NCBI GenBank assembly: GCA_033439685.1
Contig: JAUEDM010000007.1
Span: 2,346,501 to 2,410,500 of the forward strand
Source of the DNA: Apodospora peruviana
Taxonomy: Eukaryota; Ascomycota; Sordariomycetes; Sordariales; Lasiosphaeriaceae
Direction: 5' to 3'
Length of the DNA stretch: 64,000 nucleotides
Part shown: piece after piece, positions 11,456 to 22,610 of the stretch
Layout: each line of letters starts with the position of its first letter
How positions within the stretch are numbered: the stretch's first letter is position 1
Program-made: the position numbers and the translations under genes
The notes under the pieces: generated by a model
Told to the model about the DNA's origin: nothing
The model's database searches: none
The model's input: only the letters and a program-made list of their open reading frames with translations

Positions 11456-12260
11456 CTGGAGGATGTTAGTTTTGATGCTGAGCCGTTTAGGGATTGTTTG
11501 GAAAATCTTACTGAGCTAGCCGGGCGTATTGTGTTTTGTTGAAATGTGGGAACAGGGCTGCGGTATATATGCGAGGTAGGGCAAACATGACTCGAGAAAT
11601 GAACTAGGCGTGAACCTTGCCAGTATCATGTTTGCTTGTCCGCTTAACACCCCTAGCCATTGCACGGCATACATATACATGTGTTAAAGATGTTTGTCCT
11701 AGCTTGCAATTGGTGACGAGGCGCCGAGGGCATGATGCTGACGGGACATTGATGATATGAAAGCGTAAACTGAGGAGGCGGGAAAAGTGGAGGGCAAGAA
11801 TAAGATGGCAGGCAGCTTTTACAGGGATGAGTGCTTCAAAAACCCGAGATGGGCCAAAACAGCATCGATACATCTCCTTTTATCAGTTTGTATAGTGAAC
11901 CATTTAACAGAGAGGAGTCTTATAGAGATTTAAAGGCTGGCTATTCCCAAATCCTTCAAGAACGATTGGATGATATATGTACCTATCCACCTGCAGAGGT
12001 ACGCTTCCTTGTCCTAGGTAGGCAGGTCATATATCTCCAAAATCTTCGTCAGACAACACTACACTTATTAATAAGCTCGCACTCCGTCGCACGTTCCTCG
12101 CGTCAATCAGATAGATCTGCCGTCTTTCTCGGCTTACTTAAACGATTTAACCCCGCATGACTCTTCTCATCAACATTTGCACTCCTTATTCACACTTCAC
12201 CCTTCAAAGTTCAAACTTCCTCTACTCCCCTTTACCCCAACATCCCAACTTGAACTCACC
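11456..12260. other. Promoter region of the S9 peptidase gene
   Basis: No gene is supported. The last ~100 bases before the peptidase start are rich in C and T, the usual look of a fungal 5' leader. An in-frame ATG at 12177 lies in this leader. Confidence 0.5.
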
Positions 12261-14316
12261 ATGGCCTCCCAGCAAATCGCCTCATACGGGACTTGGGAAT
12301 CACCCATCACCGTCCAGTCGGTAACCTCTAAAGCCAAATCGCTCTCCTCGCCACGCGTCAGCTCCCGCTCCGGACGGGTCTTCTTCGGCGAAACCAAAGA
12401 CTCGGGCAACAACTGCATCGTCGAGATCACCTCCGACGGTATCATCAAGGACATCTTGCCAGCAGAATACTCGGCCGGCAACACCGTCTACGAGTACGGC
12501 GGCTCGGCGTACGACGTCCTCTCGGACGGACATTGCATCATTTTTTCGCACAGCAAGGGCAACACGGTGCACGTGCTCAACACCGACACTTGCGTGGCGT
12601 CAGATCTTGTTGTGGACAAGCCTCACCTGCGGTATGCGAGCTTTTTCGCCAATCCTGCTCAGGATAGTCGGTGGGTCGTCGCCGTCGAAGAGGATCACGA
12701 GCATGACACGCCTGACCAGGTCAAGGACTATATTGTCGTTATCAATGCCGACAGCGGCGAAGTGAGACGCATCGGAACGGGTGCAGACTTCTACTACACG
12801 CCGCAGTTCAGTCCGGACGGAAAACGGGTTGTCTGGCTGGAGTGGGACCATCCCGATTTGCCGTTTGGGTCGGCAAAGTTGGTCGGCGGAGATTGGGATG
12901 ATGGCAAAGGAAAGTTTTCCGGGAAACGTGTTATTGCCGGAGAAGGGAAACAAGAAGGAGTAGCTGAGCCTCGGTTTGGGCCGGACGGATCTCTTTTCTT
13001 TGGGCAAGAGATTAATGGGTATCGTCAGCTGTTTCGGATTTTGCCAGGCGAGACGGAGGCGAAGCAGATTGAGCTGCCTGGACTGGAGAAAGCCGAGTTG
13101 GGTGAAATAAGGTGGTTGCAGGGCAGGTGAGTTTACCAAACCCTTCTCTTCCCTTTCCATCCATGAGAAGCTAAACAGGAATGAGAATGGAAACAGCCAA
13201 ACCTATGCGCCATTATCCAGCAGATATGTGATCGCCGCCCCTACCATCACGGGAGCATCGCAGCTGATACTCATCGACCTGGAGAACAATTCCTGGCGTG
13301 AAATTGCCGATTCGACCATCTTCGCCGAGGCAGCAATCGATGCCATCGCGCGACTCACCGACTCGTCTGCTCTAGTCATCGGCAGCGGGACCACCACTCC
13401 GCAAAACCTCTACAAGTTCACCTTCTCCCAGCACAACGAAGTCAGCTGCGAGACCATCCGCGAGTCAACCGCCGGCTTCGACTCCGACCAGTCCATCTTC
13501 TCCAAACCCGAAGTCGTCAGCGTTCCCTGCGTTGGCCAACCATCTCGGACCGTCCACGGAATCCTCTGGATGCCGCACAACCCTGCCTACCGCGCTCCCG
13601 ACGGCGACCTGCCGCCTCTAATCGTCCAGGTTCACGGCGGGCCGACGCACCACACCGGCCCCGGGCTCAAGCTGCGCACGCAGTACTTCACCTCGCGCGG
13701 CTTCGCCTACTTTGCTCTCAACTACACCGGGTCTGATGGCCACGGGCAGGCGTACCGCGACGCGCTCTTTGGCCACTGGGGTATTCTGGATGCAGACGAC
13801 GCCGCCGAGTGCGTCAAGTATCTAGTGGCCCAGAACCGCGTCAAGGCAGGCGCCGCGGGCATCACGGGACCTAGCGCGGGCGGGTATAATGTCCTGCAGT
13901 CGATGATCCGGCACGGGCCGGAAACGTTTGCGTCGGGGGTCTGTGTGTGCGGCGTGAGCGATGTCAAGAAGCTGGGGGAGGCGACGCATAAGCTCGAGGC
14001 CAAGTACCTGGAACCGCTTGTTCTCGGGTGGGATTTTGAAAGTGTCAGTGAGGAAGAGAAGGAGAAAGTGTACAGGGAACGGAGTCCAGTGTATCACGCG
14101 TCTGATATTCGCGCGCCGTTGCTGCTGCTGCATGGGGTAAAGGATACGGTTGTGCCTATTGAGCAGGCTAGGGCTATTGCGGAGGCGATTCGGGAGAAGG
14201 AGGGCGATGTTAGGATTGTTGAGGTGGAAGGTGAGGGACACATGTTTGGTGCGCCCGTGAGCAAGAAGATTTGGCTCGAGGAGGAGGAGAAGTGGTGGCA
14301 CAGGACGCTGCTCTGA
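12261..14316 (+). CDS. Prolyl oligopeptidase family (S9) acyl-peptide hydrolase/dipeptidyl aminopeptidase-like
   Basis: Serine peptidase of family S9, probably cytosolic because no signal peptide is present. It would release short peptides or acylated residues from peptide N-termini. Two exons (12261-13126 and 13179-14316, 52-nt intron) give 667 residues. Residues 1-380 show beta-propeller features such as YTPQFSPDGKRVVWLEWDHP and RFGPDGSLFF. The C-terminal alpha/beta-hydrolase domain has the HGGP oxyanion loop, the nucleophile elbow GPSAGGYN (Ser521), an acid in HGVKDTVVP (Asp611) and a histidine in GEGHMF (His643), so the triad is complete. The start at 12261 has the context CACCATGG and is preferred over the in-frame ATG at 12177. 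Related proteins are called dipeptidyl aminopeptidases or S9C acyl-aminoacyl peptidases; substrate choice cannot be read from sequence. Confidence 0.92.
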
Positions 14317-15524
14317 GGCCTCCGGATGAGCCGGCGGTTCGTAGGCATATTGATCCAGTCTAGTTATCGGTTCTGATATCTGTGTAACTCGAACGTTGTC
14401 TACCATCCACTCTGTGTTTTGCACAAGTACCTGTTCCTACTATAGACTTGCATGATTCGATGTTTGCTAAGGAAGGTACATCTCGAACATACGAGTTCTT
14501 TCTGATCCCATTGGTCTTCAATACAAACAAGTACCTAGTATTTGAGCCCAGGCCGGAGACAGAACTCCTGCGGCTTGGAGACCCGATCTGCTCGATGACT
14601 GGATACAGTTGGGGCAACTGAAAGAGCGGTGACAAGTAAGAGAGGAAGATCGGCAAAGACGAAGCCGAGGCCGAAGCGTTGAGGCGGGACTTAATATACG
14701 GGAATATCCTGCTTATCTAAGGGTAAGGGAGTTATCGCCGGATATTGGATTGGGCCGTTTGGAACACACTTCATAATGGCAAGGCAGTTTAAACCTGGAA
14801 ATCAATAATTAAGACTGAGTAACAGGAAGCTTCATGGCAACAGTTCGGGTAGTTATCTGTTGGGAGTCCAGATGTGGTCTCTTATTTCAAATTGTCACAC
14901 GTCTTTTGGTTCTTCACTATGCATCTTTATGCCTTCTGGTTTTAAGACAATAGTTGGCAGATTATATCCGCTAATAACGTCGTATTAATTTTCCAACAAC
15001 GTTCCATCTGGTGAACCGTCTAGGCGGCGCAGACAGCTGAACCGCCCCGCAAGCATACCGCCTGACGCGCCTTCATCCCTCTACGGCCGACTATCAAGAC
15101 CGAACACCGAGATCAGGTAGTTAGGTACTTGATGCAATAACAGGATACTCTCTTCGTGGTGCCTCATCAGAACGCTGCTACGCCGGGGACCATGTCTATA
15201 CAATGGATATAATAGCAAAATGGTTTCTCATCCCTCGGGGTCGGTCCAATGGTTTCACCGCCTATTACATGTCTCACCTTGTCGTTGAAATGTGGCGAAG
15301 GAGGGTGATCCTCCTCTTGAATGGTTCCATCGTCTGTCTGTCTTGCCGCGAGGCACTTTCTGGCTCTGAGGGTAATTGGGAGACTGAGTTTCCAAGGATA
15401 AAAGCCTCGTGAACTCCTCTAGAATGTTTTTCTCCGTCTCTTAGCATCATCCACTCTCCTCCATCTGTCAGCACCCATCAAACCCGACCAAAGAAGCTCT
15501 TTGTAAAGTAAAAAGGCCTACAAC
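14317..15524. other. Intergenic region with probable promoter of the 78-aa secreted protein
   Basis: No gene is supported across most of this stretch, which is moderately AT-rich. A GATAAAAG element near 15397-15404 lies about 125 bp before the small secreted protein start and could be its TATA box. Confidence 0.5.
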
Positions 15525-15836
15525 ATGAAGGTGACTGCCTCTTTACCCTAGCATTAACCAATCAATCTCATGATATGAAAGAATGCTCACAATACGGCAT
15601 ATTAGGTCATCATCAACCTCGCCTTTCTCTTCGCCTCTGGCTGCTCCCTGGCCCTGGCTGCCGCCGTTCCGCCAGTCGAGGCCAGGGAAGTGGCCTTGCC
15701 GCTGCTGTTTCCCGAATGTGACAGTAGCGATGCATTCAGGACTTGCGTGACATCGGCTAGCGGCGCTCATTGTGTCCAGACTCACTTCGTCAATAACCTC
15801 GGGGCGCAATGCTCGGACCATTGCTGGTGTGAGTAA
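15525..15836 (+). CDS. Small secreted cysteine-rich protein, 78 aa, two exons
   Basis: The first exon is only ATGAAG (15525-15530). A 75-nt intron, GTGACT to ATTAG, joins it to a second exon (15606-15836). The spliced protein begins MKVIINLAFLFASGCSLALA, a good signal peptide, followed by AAVPPVEAREV, which may be a short pro-region. The mature part carries six cysteines: PECDSS, RTCVTS, AHCVQT, AQCSDH and HCWC. Size and cysteine count are typical of fungal effector-like or antimicrobial-type secreted peptides, but I cannot assign a family and claim no activity. The frame closes with TGA-like context GAGTAA at 15831-15836. A donor-like GTGAGT overlaps the end, so a further exon is possible. 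The gene is too short and too split to be found by simple frame searches. Confidence 0.68.
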
Positions 15837-16230
15837 GCGGTATGGGCTAAGATGGCGGAGAGAAAGATGGACGCAGATTAGGGGTTAGGTGAAGAGAACA
15901 CAACCCGGCATCTCGAGGAGTCATGGATCTATCTAGCTAGGTCTCGAAAGCTGCCTTTTATATCGGGGCACATTGTAACTAAGATTCTTGTCTCTTAACC
16001 ACCCATTCAGAACAAGTATCTCACCCGGAGACAGGCGAGGCAGTTTATTCACATATGCTTAACTTATCCATATATACGTTGTATTGTTCGAGACAAGTGT
16101 CCAATAAATGCGCAACTGGACTGTAATGAGAGTCCGAGCAAAGAAAATAACAAGTCATAATTGCCTACATGACAACCTCTCAGCCACCCCCAAAGTCTCG
16201 TCAACAACCAATTGCCCAGTGTCACGGTCA
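15837..16230. other. Convergent intergenic region
   Basis: Shared 3' side of the small secreted protein gene and of the reductase gene that converge here. Nothing else is seen. Confidence 0.6.
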
Positions 16231-19200
16231 TCAAAAATGCCACTGCCTGCACCAATTCTCCATAAGAGCTGGCGTAATCGGCCCCATCGTCCTCATAGTC
16301 GGACTGTACTTCTTCGTCCTGTTCATCTCCATCCGCACATATTTCTGCCCCTGCTTGGCGGCTTCCGCCCACAGCTTATACGAATCCAACAACTTGATCC
16401 CGGGGTTCTTGTTCACATCCTCGGTTGTCGCGACACTCTTCTCCAACTCGTCAACCCACTCATCCAACCCAACAACTTTCTTAATCCGCTCCCCATAGAA
16501 GTGTTGAATGCACGGCGCCAGCTCCTTCCACTCTATTGTCTTGGGATTAACCCCATGAAAATACCCCTTGACGTCCTTGATGTCAACATCCTGCGTCACC
16601 CCGCCAACTTCAAGCACCATGGCCGCGATGCCCTCCATAGGAGTCCAGTCAATCGTCGACATCTGCCCAAGACTGTCCGGCAAAATCCCCATGTGCAGCG
16701 AACTCGCAATAATACTCGGCAACCACTCCTGCCTACTCCACCATCCTTTTTCTGAAGACGGCCCAGCAATCTGACCAACCCTGATAATCTCGGTCGGAAC
16801 TCCAGAGACTTCAGTGGCCTTTTCCAGCACAAGACTGCTGACAAGTTTTGAGCGGCCGTAGCCACCATTCGAGATATCAAAGTCGTGCAGCGATTTCTCC
16901 GGCACGGCTTGACTTGGGTCGCGCCACTTGTCGACGGTCGCGATCGAACTGATGAAAACGATAGGTACGTTTTTGGCCGCTTTGGCGCTAAAATCCGCCA
17001 GGTTGCGCACACCGTGGATGTGCGGCTCGAACGACTCGACCGGCATGTTCCAGTTCACCGGCCACTGGTTGTGGATGACACGGTCGACGTGCGACAGCAA
17101 GCGGTTGTAGACGACCTTTTCGAGGCCCAAGTCTGCCCGCCCAAGATCGGCGTGCAAGAACTTAGCTTTATGAAAGTCTGTCGACAGCCCGCGCTCGTGG
17201 TTGGTTTTCGCCTGCCTTGTCTGCGCTTCCAGAGCCCGGTTGAGGCAGATCACCTTCTTCACGCGCGGGCTTCTGATGCATTGATCCAACAGGAATGACC
17301 CAAGCGCGCCGGTAGTGCCCGTGATCATGACGGTCTGGTCCGTGTTTTGGGGTGGCGGCTTGTTTGGGTTGGCAGGCGGCATGTCGCGCGTGTACTTGTC
17401 GACAAGAAACCGCATAGCATGCTCCTGCTGCGCGATGTCGGCCGTGTCGGCCATCGACTTTGTCGTGGCATTATCCTGCCCGCCCTTCCTGACGACGGAA
17501 AACAGATACTCGGCCAGCCGCTTCGGGGTCGGATTCCCATAAATAACGCGAGTCGCGACCGCGGACGCAGAAACATGAATGCCCGCCGCCTCGAGCGCTT
17601 TTCGCAAGAGCCGCGACGCGTTGATCACCTGCATGGAATCGACGCCAGCACTGAAAAAGTCCGTGTCCGAGTCGAGCTTGGGCGCGTTAAGAGAAACCTC
17701 GAACAGGCTCTCGATCGACTCGGTCAGCGCGTCGACTGAGCTCAGGTCCAGTTTTGGTGCCACTGGAGTCGACAAGCCGCCCTCATTTCCATAGAATTTG
17801 TCGATCTCGTCCCTGTACATCCTGATCGTGCCCTTCCGCTGGATGGTCCCTTTACCAGCGCGGAGGAAGGGCTTGTTTTTCTCAGTAAGCATGATGAATT
17901 GCCGGCCGATCTGACCGTGCGCGACTGTTTCTCTGTTGGCTTTGACGACCGTCGGCCAGACTTCGTCGATGAACTGCTTGGCTTCTTTCTCGTCTTTTGG
18001 GTAGTCGATTGGTTCGAGGATGAGTGCCGGCAGAAACTTGTCGGTCCCGACCACGATGGCGCCTTTCACTTTTGGGTGGGCCGTGACCATCGCCTCGATG
18101 CGGACAGGATTCAATTTCTCGCCGTTGGAAAAAACAATGATGTTATCAGACCGGCCGTGAAAAATCCAGTGGTCTTCGAGTGTCGGGTGCGGGCGGTACA
18201 GGTCCTTGGTGCTGTACTCCTTGTTGTTGGGGAAGGTGTAGAAGAAGCCCTGAAAGCCGGGCTCCTTGCCCTTGCGCACGATGACTTGCTCGTACACGCC
18301 TTCTTCGTCTGTCTTGCGCCAGTCGCACCCGAAGAGGTCCGAGTTGATGATAAACCATTGCCAGAGATCCTCGTTTTCTTGCCAGTAATTCGGGAAGGGG
18401 GCGCACCTGTTCAGACATAAGATGTTAGCAGTCGTCGGAGGCATCTCAGGTGGTGTGGGAGGGGAGATAAGGAGCTTACTCCGTGGCGGCAATAAAGTTG
18501 GCCAGGGTTACCCCTTTCTTGACCAGCCTGTGGCCAGACTCAGGTGCGAGGTTACCGCCACCAAAGCCGACATACGCCAGTTTGCTCAGCACCTCGATGG
18601 CATCATCTGACTGGGCCATCTCCTCCACGATGGCGGGCGGCAGGATCACCGAGTCCACGTCCGCCTTTCGCAGACACTCCAACGTGAGGTCAGTCGAGAT
18701 AGGGCGGTCACCAATGCCCAGCGCAACAGGCGTGTCCCAGTAATGGATCAAAAGCAGGGTAATGTACATGCCCGCGGCGTGGTAAAGGGGCACTGTTCGC
18801 AAATCATGTCAGCCAAGAGCAACAAGACAAGCGACGTAAAGAGGGTCAGCGTACTAGGACAAAAAAACGTCTTGGTCCTTCTCGCCATCTCCGCAAAATG
18901 AAACTTCCTCCCCTTCCACTCCAACACGTCCGGCTGATGACACCGATCCCCAATCGCCATCATGCCCTGCTTAGCCACAACCGGCTTAGGAAAACCCGTC
19001 GTCCCGCTTGTGTGCAGGACCAACAACGGGTCCCACTCAGCTTGCTCAAATGTCTTGTCGTATGGAAACGGTTCCACCTTCTTGGTTGGGAACCACTCGT
19101 CGACCGGCGACGCGATTACAGCCCTCATGTCGCGCTCCTCGAGCCACGGCTGCACGACGCCTGACAGACTCTTATCGAACCAGATGAAATGACAATTCGT

Positions 19201-19575
19201 CTGTTCGAACAGGTTGAGCTGGCCCTCCTGGGAATTGCGAGGAGAGATGAAGAGGGCCTGGTAGCCGGCCTTGACGGCACCCAGGGCGAAGGCCAGATAC
19301 CGGGCGTCGTTGGGGCCGATGTAGGCGACCGTTGGAAAGGAATTAGGCGGATAAGGCGCACCGCCTTGGTCGGTGATCTTGCGCGCGACGCGGTTGATGG
19401 CGTTGGCTGCTTGACTGTAAGTGATCACCTTCCATCCGTCCTTGGGGTCGTGGGAGCGTGGCACCGAGACCCATTCCCGGCTTGGGGTGGTGGCGGCGCG
19501 GGCGTCGACTATGTCGACCATTAGCCGGCGGCCGTACTGGGGATGCTCCCCGATGAGGGCGTCAATGTCGAGCAT
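16231..19575 (-). CDS. NRPS-like adenylation-thiolation-reductase (A-T-R) enzyme
   Basis: Single-module carboxylic acid reductase. It activates an aryl or amino acid with ATP, loads it on phosphopantetheine and releases it by NADPH-dependent reduction. Three exons (19575-18855, 18792-18480, 18406-16231) give 1069 residues. The A domain (about 15-540) shows LLVLHTSGTTGFPKPV at 185-200, the MPLYHAAGM segment restored by the first splice, and HWIFHGRSDNIIVFSNGEKLNP. The T domain has FFSAGVDSMQVI with attachment Ser602. The thioester reductase domain has the NADP-binding TGTTGALG at 707-714, SS at 831-832 and the YGRSK pair Tyr861/Lys865. There is no condensation domain. An NmrA-like reductase lies 1.3 kb away on the same strand, suggesting but not proving a small metabolite cluster. 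The acid substrate cannot be read by eye. Confidence 0.93.
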
Positions 19576-20842
19576 TGTAATGGGGTTATAGAAGGCGATC
19601 TTGGGTATCTATGTGAATATTGCAGAATCTTGAGATATTGGTTTACAAAGTTGCGGATTTTGATGTGATGAGACTCACAATCATGTTTTTGAGCTCAGGT
19701 CTCCGGAGATTTATTATATACTTCCGTCATCCCATACGCAGATGCTTGAATGACAGGTCGGATGCATCGGAGCCAGGATCCAGACGACGCGAGCGACGCA
19801 ATGGCGGCGTCTCGTCGCCAAAGCGAGACCTCCACATTGACATCATGGTTGAGCCGTGGTAACGGAACACCTGCATGGAGCTCTCAAATGTGGTAGGTTC
19901 TGACCAAAGCTCAAACTAATGCAGAAAGCTTGTGCTGTTTCGACTTTGGCCACCTCAATGCCTGACTGCCGAGTGTTGCGGTTACTGGTATCGGAATGCC
20001 GTTGCCGGTCGGGTCGGCCGGATGTTATCGGTAATTTGAGGGTTTTCGTGAATCATGATTTGATGTCTCGAATATCACAAGTATCTCGCGGTGTACAAAG
20101 TAGCGAGTTTGTTTCCGTTTATTCCCACCTCTAGCGGCTTTGCTGATCTCTGAGGACAAAACAAGCCTTGAGTGACGTCGATCTGCCGTCCGACGGTGGA
20201 TTCGCGCTTGTGTCGGCAGACGTCCACGCCGCAGGGTCTTCCTCGCTCGTCTCTCGGCGAGGTCGGGATACAGCTTGCATCTATCCGCCGTGCTCGCCGC
20301 ACCGACAAACGCGAATATGCGCACAGGTTGGTCCCGTCGGAATCGCGAAGCTTGAACAGACAGACACACTCTTGTCGATCCCACGTCGTTTCCATATTGC
20401 TGGTCATGTGACTGCATCACAAGGTATGCAGTGCGGTAGCATTGATGTTTCGGTATAGCTATTCGAACGAATCAGGGAAGAGATGGTTGTGCATACTTGG
20501 AAATCGACCCGAAGTGAACGGCTGGCGAGGGAAGCTTGCGGGATAGCTGACCAAACAAAACCATCTCGGCACGCCGTTACCGATATACCCCGGTCAGTAC
20601 TACCGTCGACCGAGATTGGAACTGACTCAAGTCGGACGGCTAAAAGCCGTTGCATTGTTGGGCGTCTCGATAAGGCGAGCTACCCCATGTTATTGCACTT
20701 GCTTCGTTGGATTGTCCTGGTTCTATACACTCTACTTTCTTTAGAAACGAAGAGATCGAAATTCTAGTGAGACGCCTCGTCGCAATTCGCATGTGATGGG
20801 TTCACTTACTTACAAGCTGACTGCCATATCTTGAAGATCCCT
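19576..20842. other. Intergenic region, promoter of the A-T-R gene
   Basis: Frames of up to about 130 codons occur on both strands around 20.0-20.7 kb, but they overlap each other, lack conserved features and look random. I see no gene here. Confidence 0.55.
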
Positions 20843-21790
20843 CTAAAGACCCAAAGCCTTCTTCACCTCAGCATCCAAATCATCCTCCTTCAGCCCAAGC
20901 AACTCCATCGCAAAGTCCTCCTTGGTCTCCCAATTCCCATCCTCTACCCCAAGCGCAAACACCAAATCCTCAATCGACTCCGCGTCCCCTTGATCAGCCA
21001 AACGCTTATGCTGGTCAATAAACTCCTCCAGTCCAACATAATCCACCTGCCACTCCTTTCCGTGACCGTCGTCCCTAAGCACCCTCCGCAACGCCCCAAG
21101 AACCTCCAACTGGCTAACACAAAAGCTCTGCATCATCAGCACCCGATTCTTGGTCTCCTCAAACTTATTCAAGACTGCGACAACTGCCTCAGCGACTTTC
21201 GCCATCGTAGACAACGAGCTCTTCTCGTTGCCACTACCAAGAATATCCGCCCTTCGCTCATCCGGATAGAAATGCAGGAACCCGTTTCTTAAACCCCAGT
21301 CAAACAGATGCCCGCAGACCAGACTGGTCCAAGTGAACGCCTCGTTCTGTGCCGCAAACTGCTCCAGTCTCTCCCGAACGGCCACTTTCTTGCCAAAAAG
21401 TGGGACGAGCTCGCGCGAGCGGGGGCTCCTGGCGTCGACGGACCCAAAGTCGGCCGGTATGTAGCGTCTGACGGTGCCGGTGGCGGCCGCGGCGTCCGCG
21501 ATGCGCAGGTGCTCGTTCACGTCTTTGGACGGGAAACAGACGACCACGGCGTCTTGGCCGCGCAGCGCGTCGGTGAGTTCCTCGGTTGTCCATGCGTCTG
21601 AGAGTGACTTGACTTCAATTTCTTGAGACTTGGGGATGTGGACGTCGGCGGGAAAAGGCGGCGATTTGGATGACGCGCGGCGGAGGACGGTGATACGGAA
21701 ACCTGCTTGGAGAAGGGCGCGGAGGATGGCGGAGCCGAGGCCGCTGTTTGCGCCGACAAGGGCGACGGTTTTGACTGTATTGCTGGACAT
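20843..21790 (-). CDS. NmrA-like/isoflavone-reductase-like NAD(P)-binding protein, 315 aa
   Basis: Atypical short-chain dehydrogenase of the NmrA/PCBER type, either an NAD(P)H-dependent reductase or a redox-sensing regulator. It is a single exon. The N-terminus has a hydrophobic beta strand and the dinucleotide-binding loop GANSGLGS (residues 13-20), then RRAS where NADP-binding members have a basic residue. VRRYIPADFGSVD matches the family's conserved YxPSDFG-like block. A lysine in the following PLFGKKVAVRERLE helix is where the catalytic Lys lies in reductase members. No signal peptide is present. The neighbouring A-T-R enzyme makes a role in secondary metabolism plausible, but such genes are common outside clusters. 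Confidence 0.88.
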   Translation of the reverse strand: MSSNTVKTVALVGANSGLGSAILRALLQAGFRITVLRRASSKSPPFPADVHIPKSQEIEVKSLSDAWTTEELTDALRGQDAVVVCFPSKDVNEHLRIADAAAATGTVRRYIPADFGSVDARSPRSRELVPLFGKKVAVRERLEQFAAQNEAFTWTSLVCGHLFDWGLRNGFLHFYPDERRADILGSGNEKSSLSTMAKVAEAVVAVLNKFEETKNRVLMMQSFCVSQLEVLGALRRVLRDDGHGKEWQVDYVGLEEFIDQHKRLADQGDAESIEDLVFALGVEDGNWETKEDFAMELLGLKEDDLDAEVKKALGL

Positions 21791-22610
21791 GTCTTCTGCG
21801 TTTCAGAGAGGAGAAAGGCTGAGGTGTTGATTGTTTGGTTTGTGAGAACCGGAGAAAGAGCGGTGGGCACAAGGGAAAGCGGAGGTGAGATGATCTGGTA
21901 AACCAACAGATTATTGCTTCGAGATCGCGTGCTAATTTCGGCTTTTAAAGGGTTTTATTCACAGAGAAGCGTAGAGGCAAGCACAGGGCGTCGTGATCAC
22001 GAGAATGGGTGCCCGAGCTGCACGGTTCCTGCCGAGCTGGGTTGGTGTTGAGTCACTCCACCAATGTTGCTAGCCCAATTAGGCAATTTACCCGGCATGC
22101 GGCGGTGGTGACGTCGTTGTCTCCAAAAACCTCTTTCGAGCTCTGTTCAACAGTTGATCAGGTACGGACCAATTTTACATAAAGTTGCCCTCAACAGTGG
22201 TAAATCTGTCGCTAGATCACGGGTTTTAGAGCGCATTATTGATATTCCTGGCGTAGAATGGCCCGGGAGGTGCCTTCGGGCCTCGGTGCCATTCGCACTG
22301 CAACTTTAGGCAGGTAGATTGGCTCGGACGGGAGCTTTCCCAAAATCAACCCTTCCCACCATTGCTTTTCAGGGGTTCTTCGTTGCTGTGCCGCCCAATG
22401 CCCACCGCTGGCTCCACTTCTAGGCACAGATTCAGGGGTAGTCAATATTAAAAATCCAGAGTGTCACCCCCAGAAGAAAATTCGTATACGACTATACGGG
22501 AGATAGCTATTTCACAAGAAGTTGATATAAACCTACTTCCTTGCCTCTTCCCAACTCTCTCACTTGACCTCAAATTCAAACCGCACATCAGTCTTTTCGT
22601 GTCCGCAACT
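21791..22610. other. Divergent promoter region (NmrA-like gene / LysM gene)
   Basis: About 820 bp between two divergent genes. A TATAAA element at 22526-22531 lies about 85 bp before the LysM-protein start. No further gene is supported. Confidence 0.6.

Noticed and set aside
12177..12260. Upstream in-frame start of the S9 peptidase
   Set aside because: The extra 28 residues are Phe/Leu/Pro-rich leader-like sequence. The ATG at 12261 has the better context and the usual family N-terminus.
20025..20767. Overlapping frames of about 80-130 codons between the A-T-R and NmrA-like genes
   Set aside because: Many mutually overlapping frames in all phases with basic, Arg-rich composition are typical of random non-coding DNA; no motif or intron supports any.
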